From positions 2,542,001 through 2,606,000 of the forward strand of contig NZ_CP062231.1 in NCBI RefSeq assembly GCF_024707525.1: a DNA stretch of 64,000 bases. The letters run 5' to 3'. The position numbers and the translations under genes are program-made. How positions within the stretch are numbered: position 1 is the stretch's first letter; every line of letters starts with the position of its first letter. Of the stretch, positions 55,028 to 62,558 are shown piece by piece. Under the pieces are notes generated by a model. The model was not told where the DNA came from, ran no database searches, and saw only the letters and a program-made list of their open reading frames with translations. This DNA is from Rhizobium sp. TH2. Lineage in GTDB: Bacteria > Pseudomonadota > Alphaproteobacteria > Rhizobiales > Rhizobiaceae.

Positions 55028-55492
55028 TTGGCAGGAATTGAAATCTTCGTCGATGCCGATGCCTGCCCGGTCAAGCCGGAAATCCTGAAGGTCGCCGAGC
55101 GTCACGCGCTGCGCGTGACGCTCGTCGCCAATTCGGGGCTCCGGCCGTCGCGCGATCCGATGGTGCGAAACATCATCGTTTCCGCCGGCTTCGATGCCGC
55201 CGACAACTGGATCGCCGAAAACTCCAAGCCCAATGACATCGTAATCACCGCCGACGTGCCGCTCGCGGTGCGGTGCGTGGCCAACGGTGCGCATGTGACG
55301 GGACCAACGGGCCGCATCTTCGACGAGAAGAATATCGGCATGGCGTCAGCCATGCGCGATCTCGGCCAGCACCTGCGCGAAACCGGCGAAAGCAAGGGCT
55401 ACAACGCCGCCTTCTCGCCGCGCGACCGTTCGGCCTTCCTCGAAACGCTGGACAAGCTCTGCCGCCGGGCAAAGGCTGCTGGGAACACCTGA
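55028..55492 (+). CDS. YaiI/YqxD family protein (UPF0178)
   Basis: A 154-residue protein of the UPF0178 family, which resembles PIN-like nucleases: IFVDADACPVKPEIL carries the acidic cluster, and DIVITADVPLAVRCV, GPTGRIFDEKNIG and the SPRDRSAFLETLDKL end follow. No ATG opens the frame; I prefer the TTG at 55028, which lies seven bases after GGAAAGG, over the TTG at 55022. It ends 45 nt before crcB. Function not established. Confidence 0.9.
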   Translation: MAGIEIFVDADACPVKPEILKVAERHALRVTLVANSGLRPSRDPMVRNIIVSAGFDAADNWIAENSKPNDIVITADVPLAVRCVANGAHVTGPTGRIFDEKNIGMASAMRDLGQHLRETGESKGYNAAFSPRDRSAFLETLDKLCRRAKAAGNT

Positions 55493-55537
55493 ATTGCTGC
55501 ATTCCCACGTGGCGATTCTTGCGTTAAGACGCTTGCC

Positions 55538-55915
55538 ATGAACCACATCCTTCTCGTTGCCGTCGGCGGCGCGCTCGGCTCGGTCGCCCGTTATCTCACT
55601 GGTCTCGCCGCGCTTCGCTGGTTCGGCCCGGGCTATCCCTGGGGCACGCTCTCGGTCAATATCGTGGGCGGACTGGCGATCGGCGTCTTCGCCGAGTTGA
55701 TAGCCCGGCGCTTCGATGGCTCGCAGGAACTACGCCTCTTCATCATCACCGGCATACTCGGCGGCTTCACCACCTTCTCGGCCTTCTCGCTGGAAGTCTC
55801 CACTATGGCCGAGCGCGGCGACTATCTCTGGGCGGCCTCCTATATCCTGCTTTCCATCGTCATATCCGTGGCCGCGGTGTTCGCAGGACTCGCTTTGGTG
55901 CGCGCTTTGGTTTAG
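55538..55915 (+). CDS. crcB: Fluoride efflux transporter CrcB
   Basis: Small dual-topology fluoride channel of 125 residues with four membrane helices. Signature parts are VGGALGSVARYLTG, VNIVGGLAIGVFAEL (central asparagine), and GILGGFTTFSAFSLE with the phenylalanines that line the pore. No fluoride riboswitch is visible in the 45-base gap upstream. Its stop codon shares its last base with the left end of the palindromic element. Confidence 0.95.
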   Translation: MNHILLVAVGGALGSVARYLTGLAALRWFGPGYPWGTLSVNIVGGLAIGVFAELIARRFDGSQELRLFIITGILGGFTTFSAFSLEVSTMAERGDYLWAASYILLSIVISVAAVFAGLALVRALV

Positions 55916-56185
55916 AGCGCTTCACCGCTAAATGGAGGCAGTTCTGCCGGGACAGATTTTCGTCAGGACCAAGGCGGCGGGCGAGCGTCGTACCCTTAGG
56001 TACGGCCGAGATCGGCGCCGCAGGAACTGGCGGAAAGATGCCCGGCCCTTCGGGTTGGCTGAAGCGGGCCGCCTCTTTGACCGGCCGGCCTGGCCGTATG
56101 CTTTGGCTACGACGCGCGCCGGCCGGTCAAACATGCGACTCCGCTTGAGCCAACAGAACTGCTTCCATTTAGCGATGAAGCGCTC
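55915..56185. repeat. 271-bp palindromic element with 32-bp terminal inverted repeats
   Basis: The left end (55915-55946, GAGCGCTTCACCGCTAAATG...) and the reverse complement of the right end (56154-56185) agree at 30 of 32 positions. The interior holds further perfect inverted repeats, TTGACCGGCCGGC (56077-56089) with its exact complement at 56118-56130, and CGTACC/GGTACG at 55989-56004. It codes for no plausible protein. The layout is that of a non-autonomous miniature element or of an intergenic mosaic repeat of the kind known in rhizobia. It starts on the last base of crcB and ends 26 bases before the pseudouridine synthase gene. Confidence 0.85.
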
Positions 56186-56211
56186 TATAGCCGCGTCAAA
56201 AGGATTTCTCG

Positions 56212-57204
56212 ATGGCAGGCGTAGAACACAAGCAGGTAGGCGACGACGAGGCGGGCATGCGGCTCGATCGCTGGTTCAAGCTTCATTATCCCGGCCTGGG
56301 ATTTGGACCGTTGCAGAAACTTCTGCGCTCGGGCCAGATCCGCATCGATGGCGGCCGCGTGAAATCCGACAGCCGCGTCCAGCCCGGCCAGACGGTGCGC
56401 ATTCCCCCGATGGATGTCGACGAGAAGAAATCCGGCAAGCCGCTTTCCGGCAAGGAACTCTCGCATTCCTCGGATCACGAGCTGCTCTCGCGCATGCTGA
56501 TCTACGAGGACAAGAAGGTCATCGTGCTCAACAAGCCGCATGGCCTGCCCGTGCAGGGCGGTTCCGGCGTCTATCGCAATGTCGACAAGATGCTGGAAGC
56601 CTGGACCAGCCCCAAGGGCGAGAAGCCGCGCCTCGTCCATCGCCTCGACCGCGATACGTCGGGCGTGCTGGTGGTTGCCCGCACGCGTGGCGCCGCGCAA
56701 TCCCTGACCGCTGCCTTCCGCGAACGCGACACCAAGAAGACCTATTGGGCGCTGGTCAAGGGCGTGCCTCGCCCGGCCGAGGGCAAGGTATCGTCCTGGC
56801 TGGTCAAGGAACAGACGCCCGACGGCGACCGCATGCGCACCGCCAAGCATGGCGAGGATGGCGCCGACCACGCAATCTCCTATTTCCGGGTGCTGGAAGC
56901 AGCGGCCCAGAGCCTCGCCTGGCTCGAGATGGAGCCCTATACCGGCCGCACCCACCAGCTCCGCGTCCACGCCGCCCATATCGGCCACCCGATCATCGGC
57001 GATCCCAAATATTTCGAAGCCGAACAGGGCTGGACCTTCCCCGGCGGCATCCAGAACAAGCTGCATCTGCATGCCCGCCATATTGACGTGCCGCATCCCG
57101 ATGGAGGCCGCCTGCGGGTCACCGCGCCACTGCCGCCGCATATGGTACAGACCTGGAACCTGCTAGGCTTTGAAGAAGGCGACGGCGGGGAGTATGGGGA
57201 ATAA
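56212..57204 (+). CDS. RluA family pseudouridine synthase (RluC/RluD-like)
   Basis: RNA pseudouridine synthase of 330 residues. An S4 RNA-binding domain (MRLDRWFKLHYPGLGFGPLQ) is followed by the RluA catalytic domain: KKVIVLNKPHGLPVQGG, the catalytic aspartate in VHRLDRDTSGVLVVAR, and the PYTGRTHQLRVHAAHIGHPI motif. Probably modifies 23S rRNA at positions set by RluC or RluD; the choice cannot be made here. The palindromic element ends 26 bases upstream and may affect its expression. Confidence 0.93.
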   Translation: MAGVEHKQVGDDEAGMRLDRWFKLHYPGLGFGPLQKLLRSGQIRIDGGRVKSDSRVQPGQTVRIPPMDVDEKKSGKPLSGKELSHSSDHELLSRMLIYEDKKVIVLNKPHGLPVQGGSGVYRNVDKMLEAWTSPKGEKPRLVHRLDRDTSGVLVVARTRGAAQSLTAAFRERDTKKTYWALVKGVPRPAEGKVSSWLVKEQTPDGDRMRTAKHGEDGADHAISYFRVLEAAAQSLAWLEMEPYTGRTHQLRVHAAHIGHPIIGDPKYFEAEQGWTFPGGIQNKLHLHARHIDVPHPDGGRLRVTAPLPPHMVQTWNLLGFEEGDGGEYGE

Positions 57205-57207
57205 GGA

Positions 57208-57435
57208 ATGCCACAGATAATCTTTCAGATACTGGCGATTGGACTGATCGCAATAGTGGGAACCTATCTCGTTCTTTGCATTATGCGGCTGCGTAGCGTG
57301 CCCCGGCAACAGGCCGAGATGAAGCAAATAGGAGACGAGAACACTCGTGCTGTTCGCGAAAACTCAGACCTCCTCCGCGAATTGATCGCCTTGAACCGCC
57401 AAATTCTCGAAAGACAGAACCAGGCCAATTCATGA
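57208..57435 (+). CDS. Small single-pass membrane protein with coiled-coil tail
   Basis: A 75-residue protein with one N-terminal membrane helix (IIFQILAIGLIAIVGTYLVLCI) and a charged helical tail (RENSDLLRELIALNRQILERQ) that could be coiled-coil. TAAGGA lies just before the ATG at 57208. It sits three bases after the pseudouridine synthase gene and overlaps the HAD gene by four bases (ATGA), so it is clearly translated as part of the operon. Function unknown. Confidence 0.78.
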   Translation: MPQIIFQILAIGLIAIVGTYLVLCIMRLRSVPRQQAEMKQIGDENTRAVRENSDLLRELIALNRQILERQNQANS

Positions 57436-58082
57436 AACTCGTCCTCTTCGACTGCGACGGCACCCTCGTCGACTCCGGCAAGCTTATCCACGAGGTCATG
57501 GCCCGCACCTTCGAGAACCATGGCTATGAGCGCCCGCATTACGACGCGACGAAATCGATCATCGGCCTGACGCTCGATACCGCGATCGCCCGCATCATGG
57601 GCGTCGAGGAGATCGACGATCACATCCGCACCATGACCCAGCATTACAAGGACCTCTACAGCCCGGTGCGCGCCGAGCCGGGTTTCGAGGAGCCGCTCTA
57701 TGCCGGCGTCGCCGAGATGATCGAGGTGCTGGTGGCGCGTGACGACGTCGTGATCGGCGCCGTCACCGGTAAATCCCGGCGGGGCCTTGATCTGATCCGC
57801 AATAGCCACGGCTTCGAAAATGTCTTCACCGTCTCGCGCACGGCCGACGATTGCCCGTCCAAGCCGCATCCCGCCATGGTGCTGGAATGCTGCGCCGAGG
57901 CCGGTATCGATCCCCAGGACACTATTGTAATCGGCGATTCCGTCTACGATATCTTGATGGCGAAATCGGCCGGCGCCAAGGCGATCGGCGTTTCCTGGGG
58001 CTATGGCGAAACCGTAGCCCTACAGGCCGCGGGCGCCGATGTCGTGGTCCACGAAGTCGGCCACATCCTTCACCACGTCTGA
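57432..58082 (+). CDS. HAD family hydrolase, phosphoglycolate phosphatase-like
   Basis: HAD-IA phosphatase of 216 residues. Motif I is FDCDGTLVDSG (nucleophile Asp7), motif II is GAVTGKSRRG, motif III is CPSKPHPAM and motif IV VIGDSVYDILMAKSAG. The cap sits after motif I. Substrate unknown; phosphoglycolate or a nucleotide are the usual options. It follows the small membrane protein and precedes the ATP12 gene. Confidence 0.9.
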   Translation: MKLVLFDCDGTLVDSGKLIHEVMARTFENHGYERPHYDATKSIIGLTLDTAIARIMGVEEIDDHIRTMTQHYKDLYSPVRAEPGFEEPLYAGVAEMIEVLVARDDVVIGAVTGKSRRGLDLIRNSHGFENVFTVSRTADDCPSKPHPAMVLECCAEAGIDPQDTIVIGDSVYDILMAKSAGAKAIGVSWGYGETVALQAAGADVVVHEVGHILHHV

Positions 58083-58092
58083 GTAATAAGCC

Positions 58093-58887
58093 ATGCGCGA
58101 TATCTTCCTCGATCTCAACGAGCAGCTTTCCCATCCCGATCCGGTGCGCCGCGCGCAGATCCAGATGAAGGCGCCGCTGCCGAAGCGCTTCTATAAGGTC
58201 GTCTCGGTCGGCGAGGCCGATGGCGAATACTCGATCCTTCTCGATGGTCGCCCGGTGAAGACGCCGGCGAAGCGGCCCCTCACCCTGCCCACGCAAGCAG
58301 CCGCCGAACTCGTGGCCGCCGAATGGGATGCGCAGAAGGAGGTCATCAACCCGATCAGGATGCCCCTCACCCGGCTCATCAACTCCGCACTCGATGGCGT
58401 CGCCGCCGAGATCGATGCTGTGTTCGACGACATCGTCAAATATGCCGGCACCGATCTGCTCTGCTATCGCTCCGAGACGCCGCAATCGCTGGTCGATGCG
58501 CAGGCGGCCAAATGGGATCCGATCCTCTATTGGGCGGCCGAGGAAATCGGCGCCCGCTTCATCCTCGCCCAAGGCATCATCCATCAGAGCCAGCCCCAGA
58601 CGGCGATATCAGCTTTCGCCAAGGTCCTGAGCAAGTACCGGACGCCGATCGAAATGGCGGCGCTGCACAGTATCACCTCGCTCACAGGCTCTGCGCTCTT
58701 GGCGCTCGCATTCGCCGAAGGCAGGATCAGCGCCGAAGAAGCCTGGCACGCGGCCCATGCCGACGAGGACTGGAATATCGAGCATTGGGGCGGCGACGCG
58801 GAGGCCGAAGCCCGCCGGGCGGCGCGCTGGACCGACATGGAAGCCTCATACCAATTGTTTAATGCGGTGAGAAACGCGACCGGCTAA
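58093..58887 (+). CDS. ATP12 family F1-ATPase assembly chaperone
   Basis: Homologue of mitochondrial Atp12, which chaperones the alpha subunit of F1-ATPase; bacterial members occur in alphaproteobacteria. The 264 residues show RFYKVVSVGEADGEYSILLDGRPVKTPAK split by the turn, EWDAQKEVINPIRMPLTRL, the DLLCYRSETPQSL motif, WDPILYW, and HADEDWNIEHWG near the end. It starts 10 nt after the HAD gene, so the two are co-transcribed. Confidence 0.95.
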   Translation: MRDIFLDLNEQLSHPDPVRRAQIQMKAPLPKRFYKVVSVGEADGEYSILLDGRPVKTPAKRPLTLPTQAAAELVAAEWDAQKEVINPIRMPLTRLINSALDGVAAEIDAVFDDIVKYAGTDLLCYRSETPQSLVDAQAAKWDPILYWAAEEIGARFILAQGIIHQSQPQTAISAFAKVLSKYRTPIEMAALHSITSLTGSALLALAFAEGRISAEEAWHAAHADEDWNIEHWGGDAEAEARRAARWTDMEASYQLFNAVRNATG

Positions 58888-58919
58888 GGTCCCGCCCGAC
58901 GCAAACGGGAGGCTCTGAT

Positions 58920-59708
58920 ATGGCCAAAAAAGTCCTCAAGAAGGATTGGGCGACGTTTACCGATGGCGACTATTCGCTCGTCAACAATCCCTGGAACCAG
59001 GGCAAGCTCGACAACTTCAGGGACTACACGCAGTCGATAAGCTTCGATACCGACGACATCAATCATGACGTGACCTTCGCCTGGGACTGGCCGAAGGTCG
59101 GCCATGTCGTCGCTTACCCGGAAATCATCGTCGGCTTCAAACCTTGGGGGAAGACAGGCACGGATACGCCGGTGACGCGCCTCGACGATCTCGGCACGCT
59201 CGACGTTTCAATCGACTACGATATCTCCGGCAGCACGAACCAGTTCAACGTCGCCTTCGACATCTGGCTCTCCGACGCACCGCTCGCCGGCCCCAAACAC
59301 CTGACGACCGAATTGATGATCTGGACCCATGACGGGAACTTCAGGCCAGCGGGCCACAAGGTCGGCGTCTATGACGACGGAGATTTTAGGGCTCAGATCT
59401 GGGTCGCCAACAATTTCGGCGACGACAGCGGCGACAGCGATGTAACATGGCGCTACATCGCGCTGCGCGCCACCGAGGAAATCCGTGACGACACAATCGA
59501 CATCGCCGCGATCATCGAGGATCTTGTCGAGCGCGGCCTGATCAGCGACCAGGATTATCTCAACGGCTATGAATTCGGCGCCGAAGTGACCGGTGGCAAG
59601 GGCAAGATGATCCTGCACAGCATCGAGCACGAGTTTTCCACATTGTCAGATGGCGCGAAGCTGCCTGCATCAGCTGATACCGAGGCAGCCGCGGACCAGC
59701 TTTTCTAG
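58920..59708 (+). CDS. Glycoside hydrolase family 12-like endo-beta-glucanase, no signal peptide
   Basis: A 262-residue protein that fits the GH12 jelly-roll pattern: NNPWNQG near the start, YPEIIVG, FNVAFDIWLSD, ELMIWTHDGNFRPAG with the presumed nucleophile Glu131, and YEFGAEVTGGKGKM with the presumed acid/base Glu222, followed by a final beta strand. GH12 enzymes cut beta-1,4-glucan, xyloglucan or mixed-link glucan. Unusually it has no signal peptide: the N-terminus is MAKKVLKKDW. The tail (about 241-262) is acidic and alanine-rich. It follows the ATP12 gene by 32 bases and precedes a lipoprotein gene. The family call is mine from motif spacing and needs a search. Confidence 0.78.
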   Translation: MAKKVLKKDWATFTDGDYSLVNNPWNQGKLDNFRDYTQSISFDTDDINHDVTFAWDWPKVGHVVAYPEIIVGFKPWGKTGTDTPVTRLDDLGTLDVSIDYDISGSTNQFNVAFDIWLSDAPLAGPKHLTTELMIWTHDGNFRPAGHKVGVYDDGDFRAQIWVANNFGDDSGDSDVTWRYIALRATEEIRDDTIDIAAIIEDLVERGLISDQDYLNGYEFGAEVTGGKGKMILHSIEHEFSTLSDGAKLPASADTEAAADQLF

Positions 59709-59785
59709 GGTCTAGGCAGCCATTTTAACCCTTCCCTAACCATAATCAGCAACCTTCAGGTAACCATTCACTGAAGGATTCGCCG

Positions 59786-60592
59786 ATGTTCCGCCTCACC
59801 CTGCGCGCTCTCGTGCTCCTGGTTCTCAGCCTCACGCTTGCCGCCTGTGGCACGCGGTCGAGGCAGGCGGTCGATCCGGCACGCATGTTCGAGATTCGCG
59901 CCGTCGCGGTCACCGCCAATGGCCGCGTGCCGAGGGGTGTGATTTCAGGCATCCAGCGGCAGATAAACCTGGCGATCGAAGCGACATCCTATGCCGTACC
60001 CATGCCGCACGCGGTGATGAACATCCACGTGGTCAGCGTGGACAAGGTCAGGAGCGATGGCGCAGGCCGCGCGCAGACGGAGATCTCGGTCATGCTGTCC
60101 GATGTCGATAGCGGCCAGACGGTGCTCGCCCGCAACTACATGATCCTCGCCTTCTCCGAGCGCGGCCGTGTCTCCGATGCCGCCATCGTCGGCGCCGTCG
60201 CGGCTCGCCTGCGCCACGAATTCGCGCTGGTTACACCAGCCATCCGGCCGCTCGTGAACCCGCGGCTATCGACACGCCTGAAGTCGGACCCCGGCCGGGT
60301 CGTCGTGACGGAAGAAAAGCCACTCGTCATTCCGCTCAAGACCGCGCCCGTCCTCGGCGCCGACCAGGACCCGCTGCTCAATTCCAAGACCAGGATTGAA
60401 GTCAAGCCGGAACCGGCCAAGGTCGAACCCGCTCTCAAGGCGCAGGAGAAAAAGCAGCCCCTCGCCGCAACGCCTGCGGAAAACACGCTCGAATCCGGCG
60501 CCAAGGCCAAGGTCGTCATCACGCCGAAGGCCAGCGACACCACGCCCTCCGACGACGAACCCTGTGTCGAGACGCTCGACAAGAAGTGCTGA
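59786..60592 (+). CDS. Hypothetical lipoprotein
   Basis: A 268-residue lipoprotein: a basic start, hydrophobic LRALVLLVLSLTL and a lipobox LAAC (cysteine near 20). The mature N-terminal half (about 30-160) has alternating strands and helices (EIRAVAVTANGRVPRGVIS, TEISVMLSDVDSGQTV) and the C-terminal part is Lys/Pro/Ala-rich and probably disordered, ending in two cysteines (DEPCVETLDKKC). No family recognised. GAAGGA precedes the ATG; a weak terminator follows. Confidence 0.82.
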   Translation: MFRLTLRALVLLVLSLTLAACGTRSRQAVDPARMFEIRAVAVTANGRVPRGVISGIQRQINLAIEATSYAVPMPHAVMNIHVVSVDKVRSDGAGRAQTEISVMLSDVDSGQTVLARNYMILAFSERGRVSDAAIVGAVAARLRHEFALVTPAIRPLVNPRLSTRLKSDPGRVVVTEEKPLVIPLKTAPVLGADQDPLLNSKTRIEVKPEPAKVEPALKAQEKKQPLAATPAENTLESGAKAKVVITPKASDTTPSDDEPCVETLDKKC

Positions 60593-60614
60593 CAAACGAT
60601 TGATCTTGAAGCAC

Positions 60615-60641
60615 AAAAGCCAGACGCAAGCCGGGCTTTTT
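60615..60641 (+). terminator. Weak terminator after the lipoprotein gene
   Basis: AAAAGCC (60615-60621) pairs with GGCTTTT (60634-60640), then T. The loop is 12 bases. It lies five bases before the stop of the convergent fghA gene, so it might serve both. Confidence 0.5.
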
Positions 60642-60645
60642 CATG

Positions 60646-61488
60646 TCACTTCAGGCGTTCGGCATGCCATCTCAGATGGTCGTCCATGAAGCTCGATATG
60701 AAATAGTAGGAATGGTCGTAGCGTTCGTGATTGCGCAGCGTGAGCTTGATGTCGGTCACCTCGATCGCCTCTTCCAGCAGCCAGGGCCGTAAGCCGGTCT
60801 GCAGGAAATTGTCGCCAAGCCCCTGGTCGACCAGGAACTCCGGGAAGGTCGCGCCGTCCTCGATCAAAGCCACCGCATCGTATTTCCGCCAGGTCTGACG
60901 GTCGGGGCCGAGATATTTCTCGAAGGCACCAATCGACCAGTCCGCCGTCGAAGGCTCGACGATCGGCGCGAAGGCCGAGGCGCTGCTGAACCGGTCGGGA
61001 TGCTTGAGCGCGATGGTCAGCGCGCCGTGACCGCCCATCGAATGGCCGAAAATGCCCTGCCTGCTCATATCGGTGCGGAAATTCTTGCCCACCAGATCGG
61101 TCAATTCCCTGGTGATGTAGCTGTACATCCGGTAGTTCTCGGCCCAGGGCGCTTGCGTGGCATCGAGATAAAAGCCCGCTCCTTTCCCCATCTGCCAGTT
61201 GCCTGCGTCATCCGGCACGTGGTCGCCGCGCGGCGATGTATCGGGGCACACCACGATCAGCCCGAGTTCCGCGGCAAGTCTGCGATACTCGCCCTTCTCC
61301 ATCACATTGGCATGCGTGCAGGTGAGCCCCGAGAGATACCAGACAACCGGGCAGAGGCTGGTCGCCGCCTGCGGCGGCACGAACACCGCGAAGGTCATTT
61401 CGCATTTGCAGGTCGCCGACATGTGGGAATAGACGCCCTGTACGCCGCCGTGGCTGGAAACTTCGGAAACGATATTCAGTCCCTGCAT
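60646..61488 (-). CDS. fghA: S-formylglutathione hydrolase
   Basis: Esterase-fold enzyme of about 280 residues that hydrolyses S-formylglutathione to formate and glutathione, the second step of formaldehyde removal. The nucleophilic serine lies in GIFGHSMGGHGALTIAL; an earlier block reads VPPQAATSLCPVVWYLSGLTC, and the final region has NHERYDHSYYFISSFMDDHLRWHA. The frame opens with TTG at 61494, but the ATG at 61488 with GAGGCG upstream is the likely start. The matching glutathione-dependent formaldehyde dehydrogenase gene is not in the window. Confidence 0.95.
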   Translation of the reverse strand: MQGLNIVSEVSSHGGVQGVYSHMSATCKCEMTFAVFVPPQAATSLCPVVWYLSGLTCTHANVMEKGEYRRLAAELGLIVVCPDTSPRGDHVPDDAGNWQMGKGAGFYLDATQAPWAENYRMYSYITRELTDLVGKNFRTDMSRQGIFGHSMGGHGALTIALKHPDRFSSASAFAPIVEPSTADWSIGAFEKYLGPDRQTWRKYDAVALIEDGATFPEFLVDQGLGDNFLQTGLRPWLLEEAIEVTDIKLTLRNHERYDHSYYFISSFMDDHLRWHAERLK

Positions 61489-61490
61489 GA

Positions 61491-62525
61491 TCAAACGCCT
61501 CTCGATACCGCCAGGAGATAGCGGTCATATTGTTGTTTCAGGCCCGGCTTTAACCTGTCGGCGATCAGGCCCGCAAGGTGAAAGAAATGATCGAGGTCCG
61601 GATCGCTGGATTCGACAGCCGCTCTCAACGGCTCCATCAGGTCGCTTGCTGCCACATAGAGAAATGGGCGCTCGTCGTAGCGGAAGAGCAACCGCTTCAG
61701 GAACACCATCGCTGCTGCATAGGCGGCCTTGTACTGCTCGATCGGCGGCAGGTTGGACGTCTGCCGGAACATCAGCACATAGATATCGAGGAAATGCAGG
61801 AGCGACATGTAGAGCCGCGTTTCCGGCGGCAAGCCGGTATCGCCATAGAAGCGATCCAGCGACGCCCCCGCCGTCTCCATGTCGTCCCATCGCGAATTGT
61901 CGTAGCGCAGCACCGTCCGCGGGTCATGCACGATGCGGCCGGAGGCGGCCAGCGCATAGACGGTCGCCCAGTCGGAATAGCCCGGCGACAACGGATGATG
62001 CGCAATGAACGGCTCGTTGACGCCCATCAGAACGCTGCGGCGGAAGAAGGAATAATAGGTCGTGTTCGCCTTGCCGGCCTTGCGCGTATATTCGAGCACC
62101 CGCGCGGCCGCATCTCCCCCGTCGATCGTGAACGTGTCGGTGGCGCTCACCCCGCCTTTGCCGTCCGCAAGCTCGATATGCGGCTTCACCCCCACGACAT
62201 CGGCTGGAAGGCTTGAGAAATCGAACGGCGTGCCGCCATCGACGAAATTGATGAAATCGTCGTCCCCGAGAACCAGGACGAATTCGCTCTCGGCCTGCCT
62301 GAGCGCCGAAAGCAGGTTCGCGCCGCCATGTTCCGGCGTGTCCGGCAGATAGGTCACATGGCTCGGCGCCGTGGAGAAGTAATCCTTCTTCTCCGCATCA
62401 CCGGAATTGTCTGATATCACCACCTTCATGCCAGCGGCCGCGGCATAGTTGATCGCGCTCCACAAAGGTTCGACGGCCTCGACGAGCTTGCGGTTGCTGG
62501 GGATGCAGATCGTGGCGAGGGTCAT
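61491..62525 (-). CDS. Glycosyltransferase family 2-like protein
   Basis: A 344-residue protein that reads like a GT-A fold: LATICIPSNRKLVEAVEPLW, KVVISDNSGDAEKK, the SEFVLVLGDDDFINF region with its DDD metal site, and later DWATVYALAASGRIVHDP. The C-terminal 130 residues (about 210-344) are helical. Nucleotide sugar and acceptor are unknown, and a glycan locus is absent. It ends two bases before the fghA start and lies 33 bases after rarA on the same strand. Confidence 0.75.
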   Translation of the reverse strand: MTLATICIPSNRKLVEAVEPLWSAINYAAAAGMKVVISDNSGDAEKKDYFSTAPSHVTYLPDTPEHGGANLLSALRQAESEFVLVLGDDDFINFVDGGTPFDFSSLPADVVGVKPHIELADGKGGVSATDTFTIDGGDAAARVLEYTRKAGKANTTYYSFFRRSVLMGVNEPFIAHHPLSPGYSDWATVYALAASGRIVHDPRTVLRYDNSRWDDMETAGASLDRFYGDTGLPPETRLYMSLLHFLDIYVLMFRQTSNLPPIEQYKAAYAAAMVFLKRLLFRYDERPFLYVAASDLMEPLRAAVESSDPDLDHFFHLAGLIADRLKPGLKQQYDRYLLAVSRGV

Positions 62526-62558
62526 GCGGGTTCCGGTTCTCGAGGGACGTTATGCGTC

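Noticed and set aside
55493..55537. Fluoride riboswitch before crcB
   Set aside because: The gap is only 45 bases and shows no riboswitch-like pseudoknot.
55932..57086. 384-codon open frame across the palindromic element and the RluA-type gene
   Set aside because: It is out of frame with the pseudouridine synthase and translates the inverted repeat as basic low-complexity sequence.
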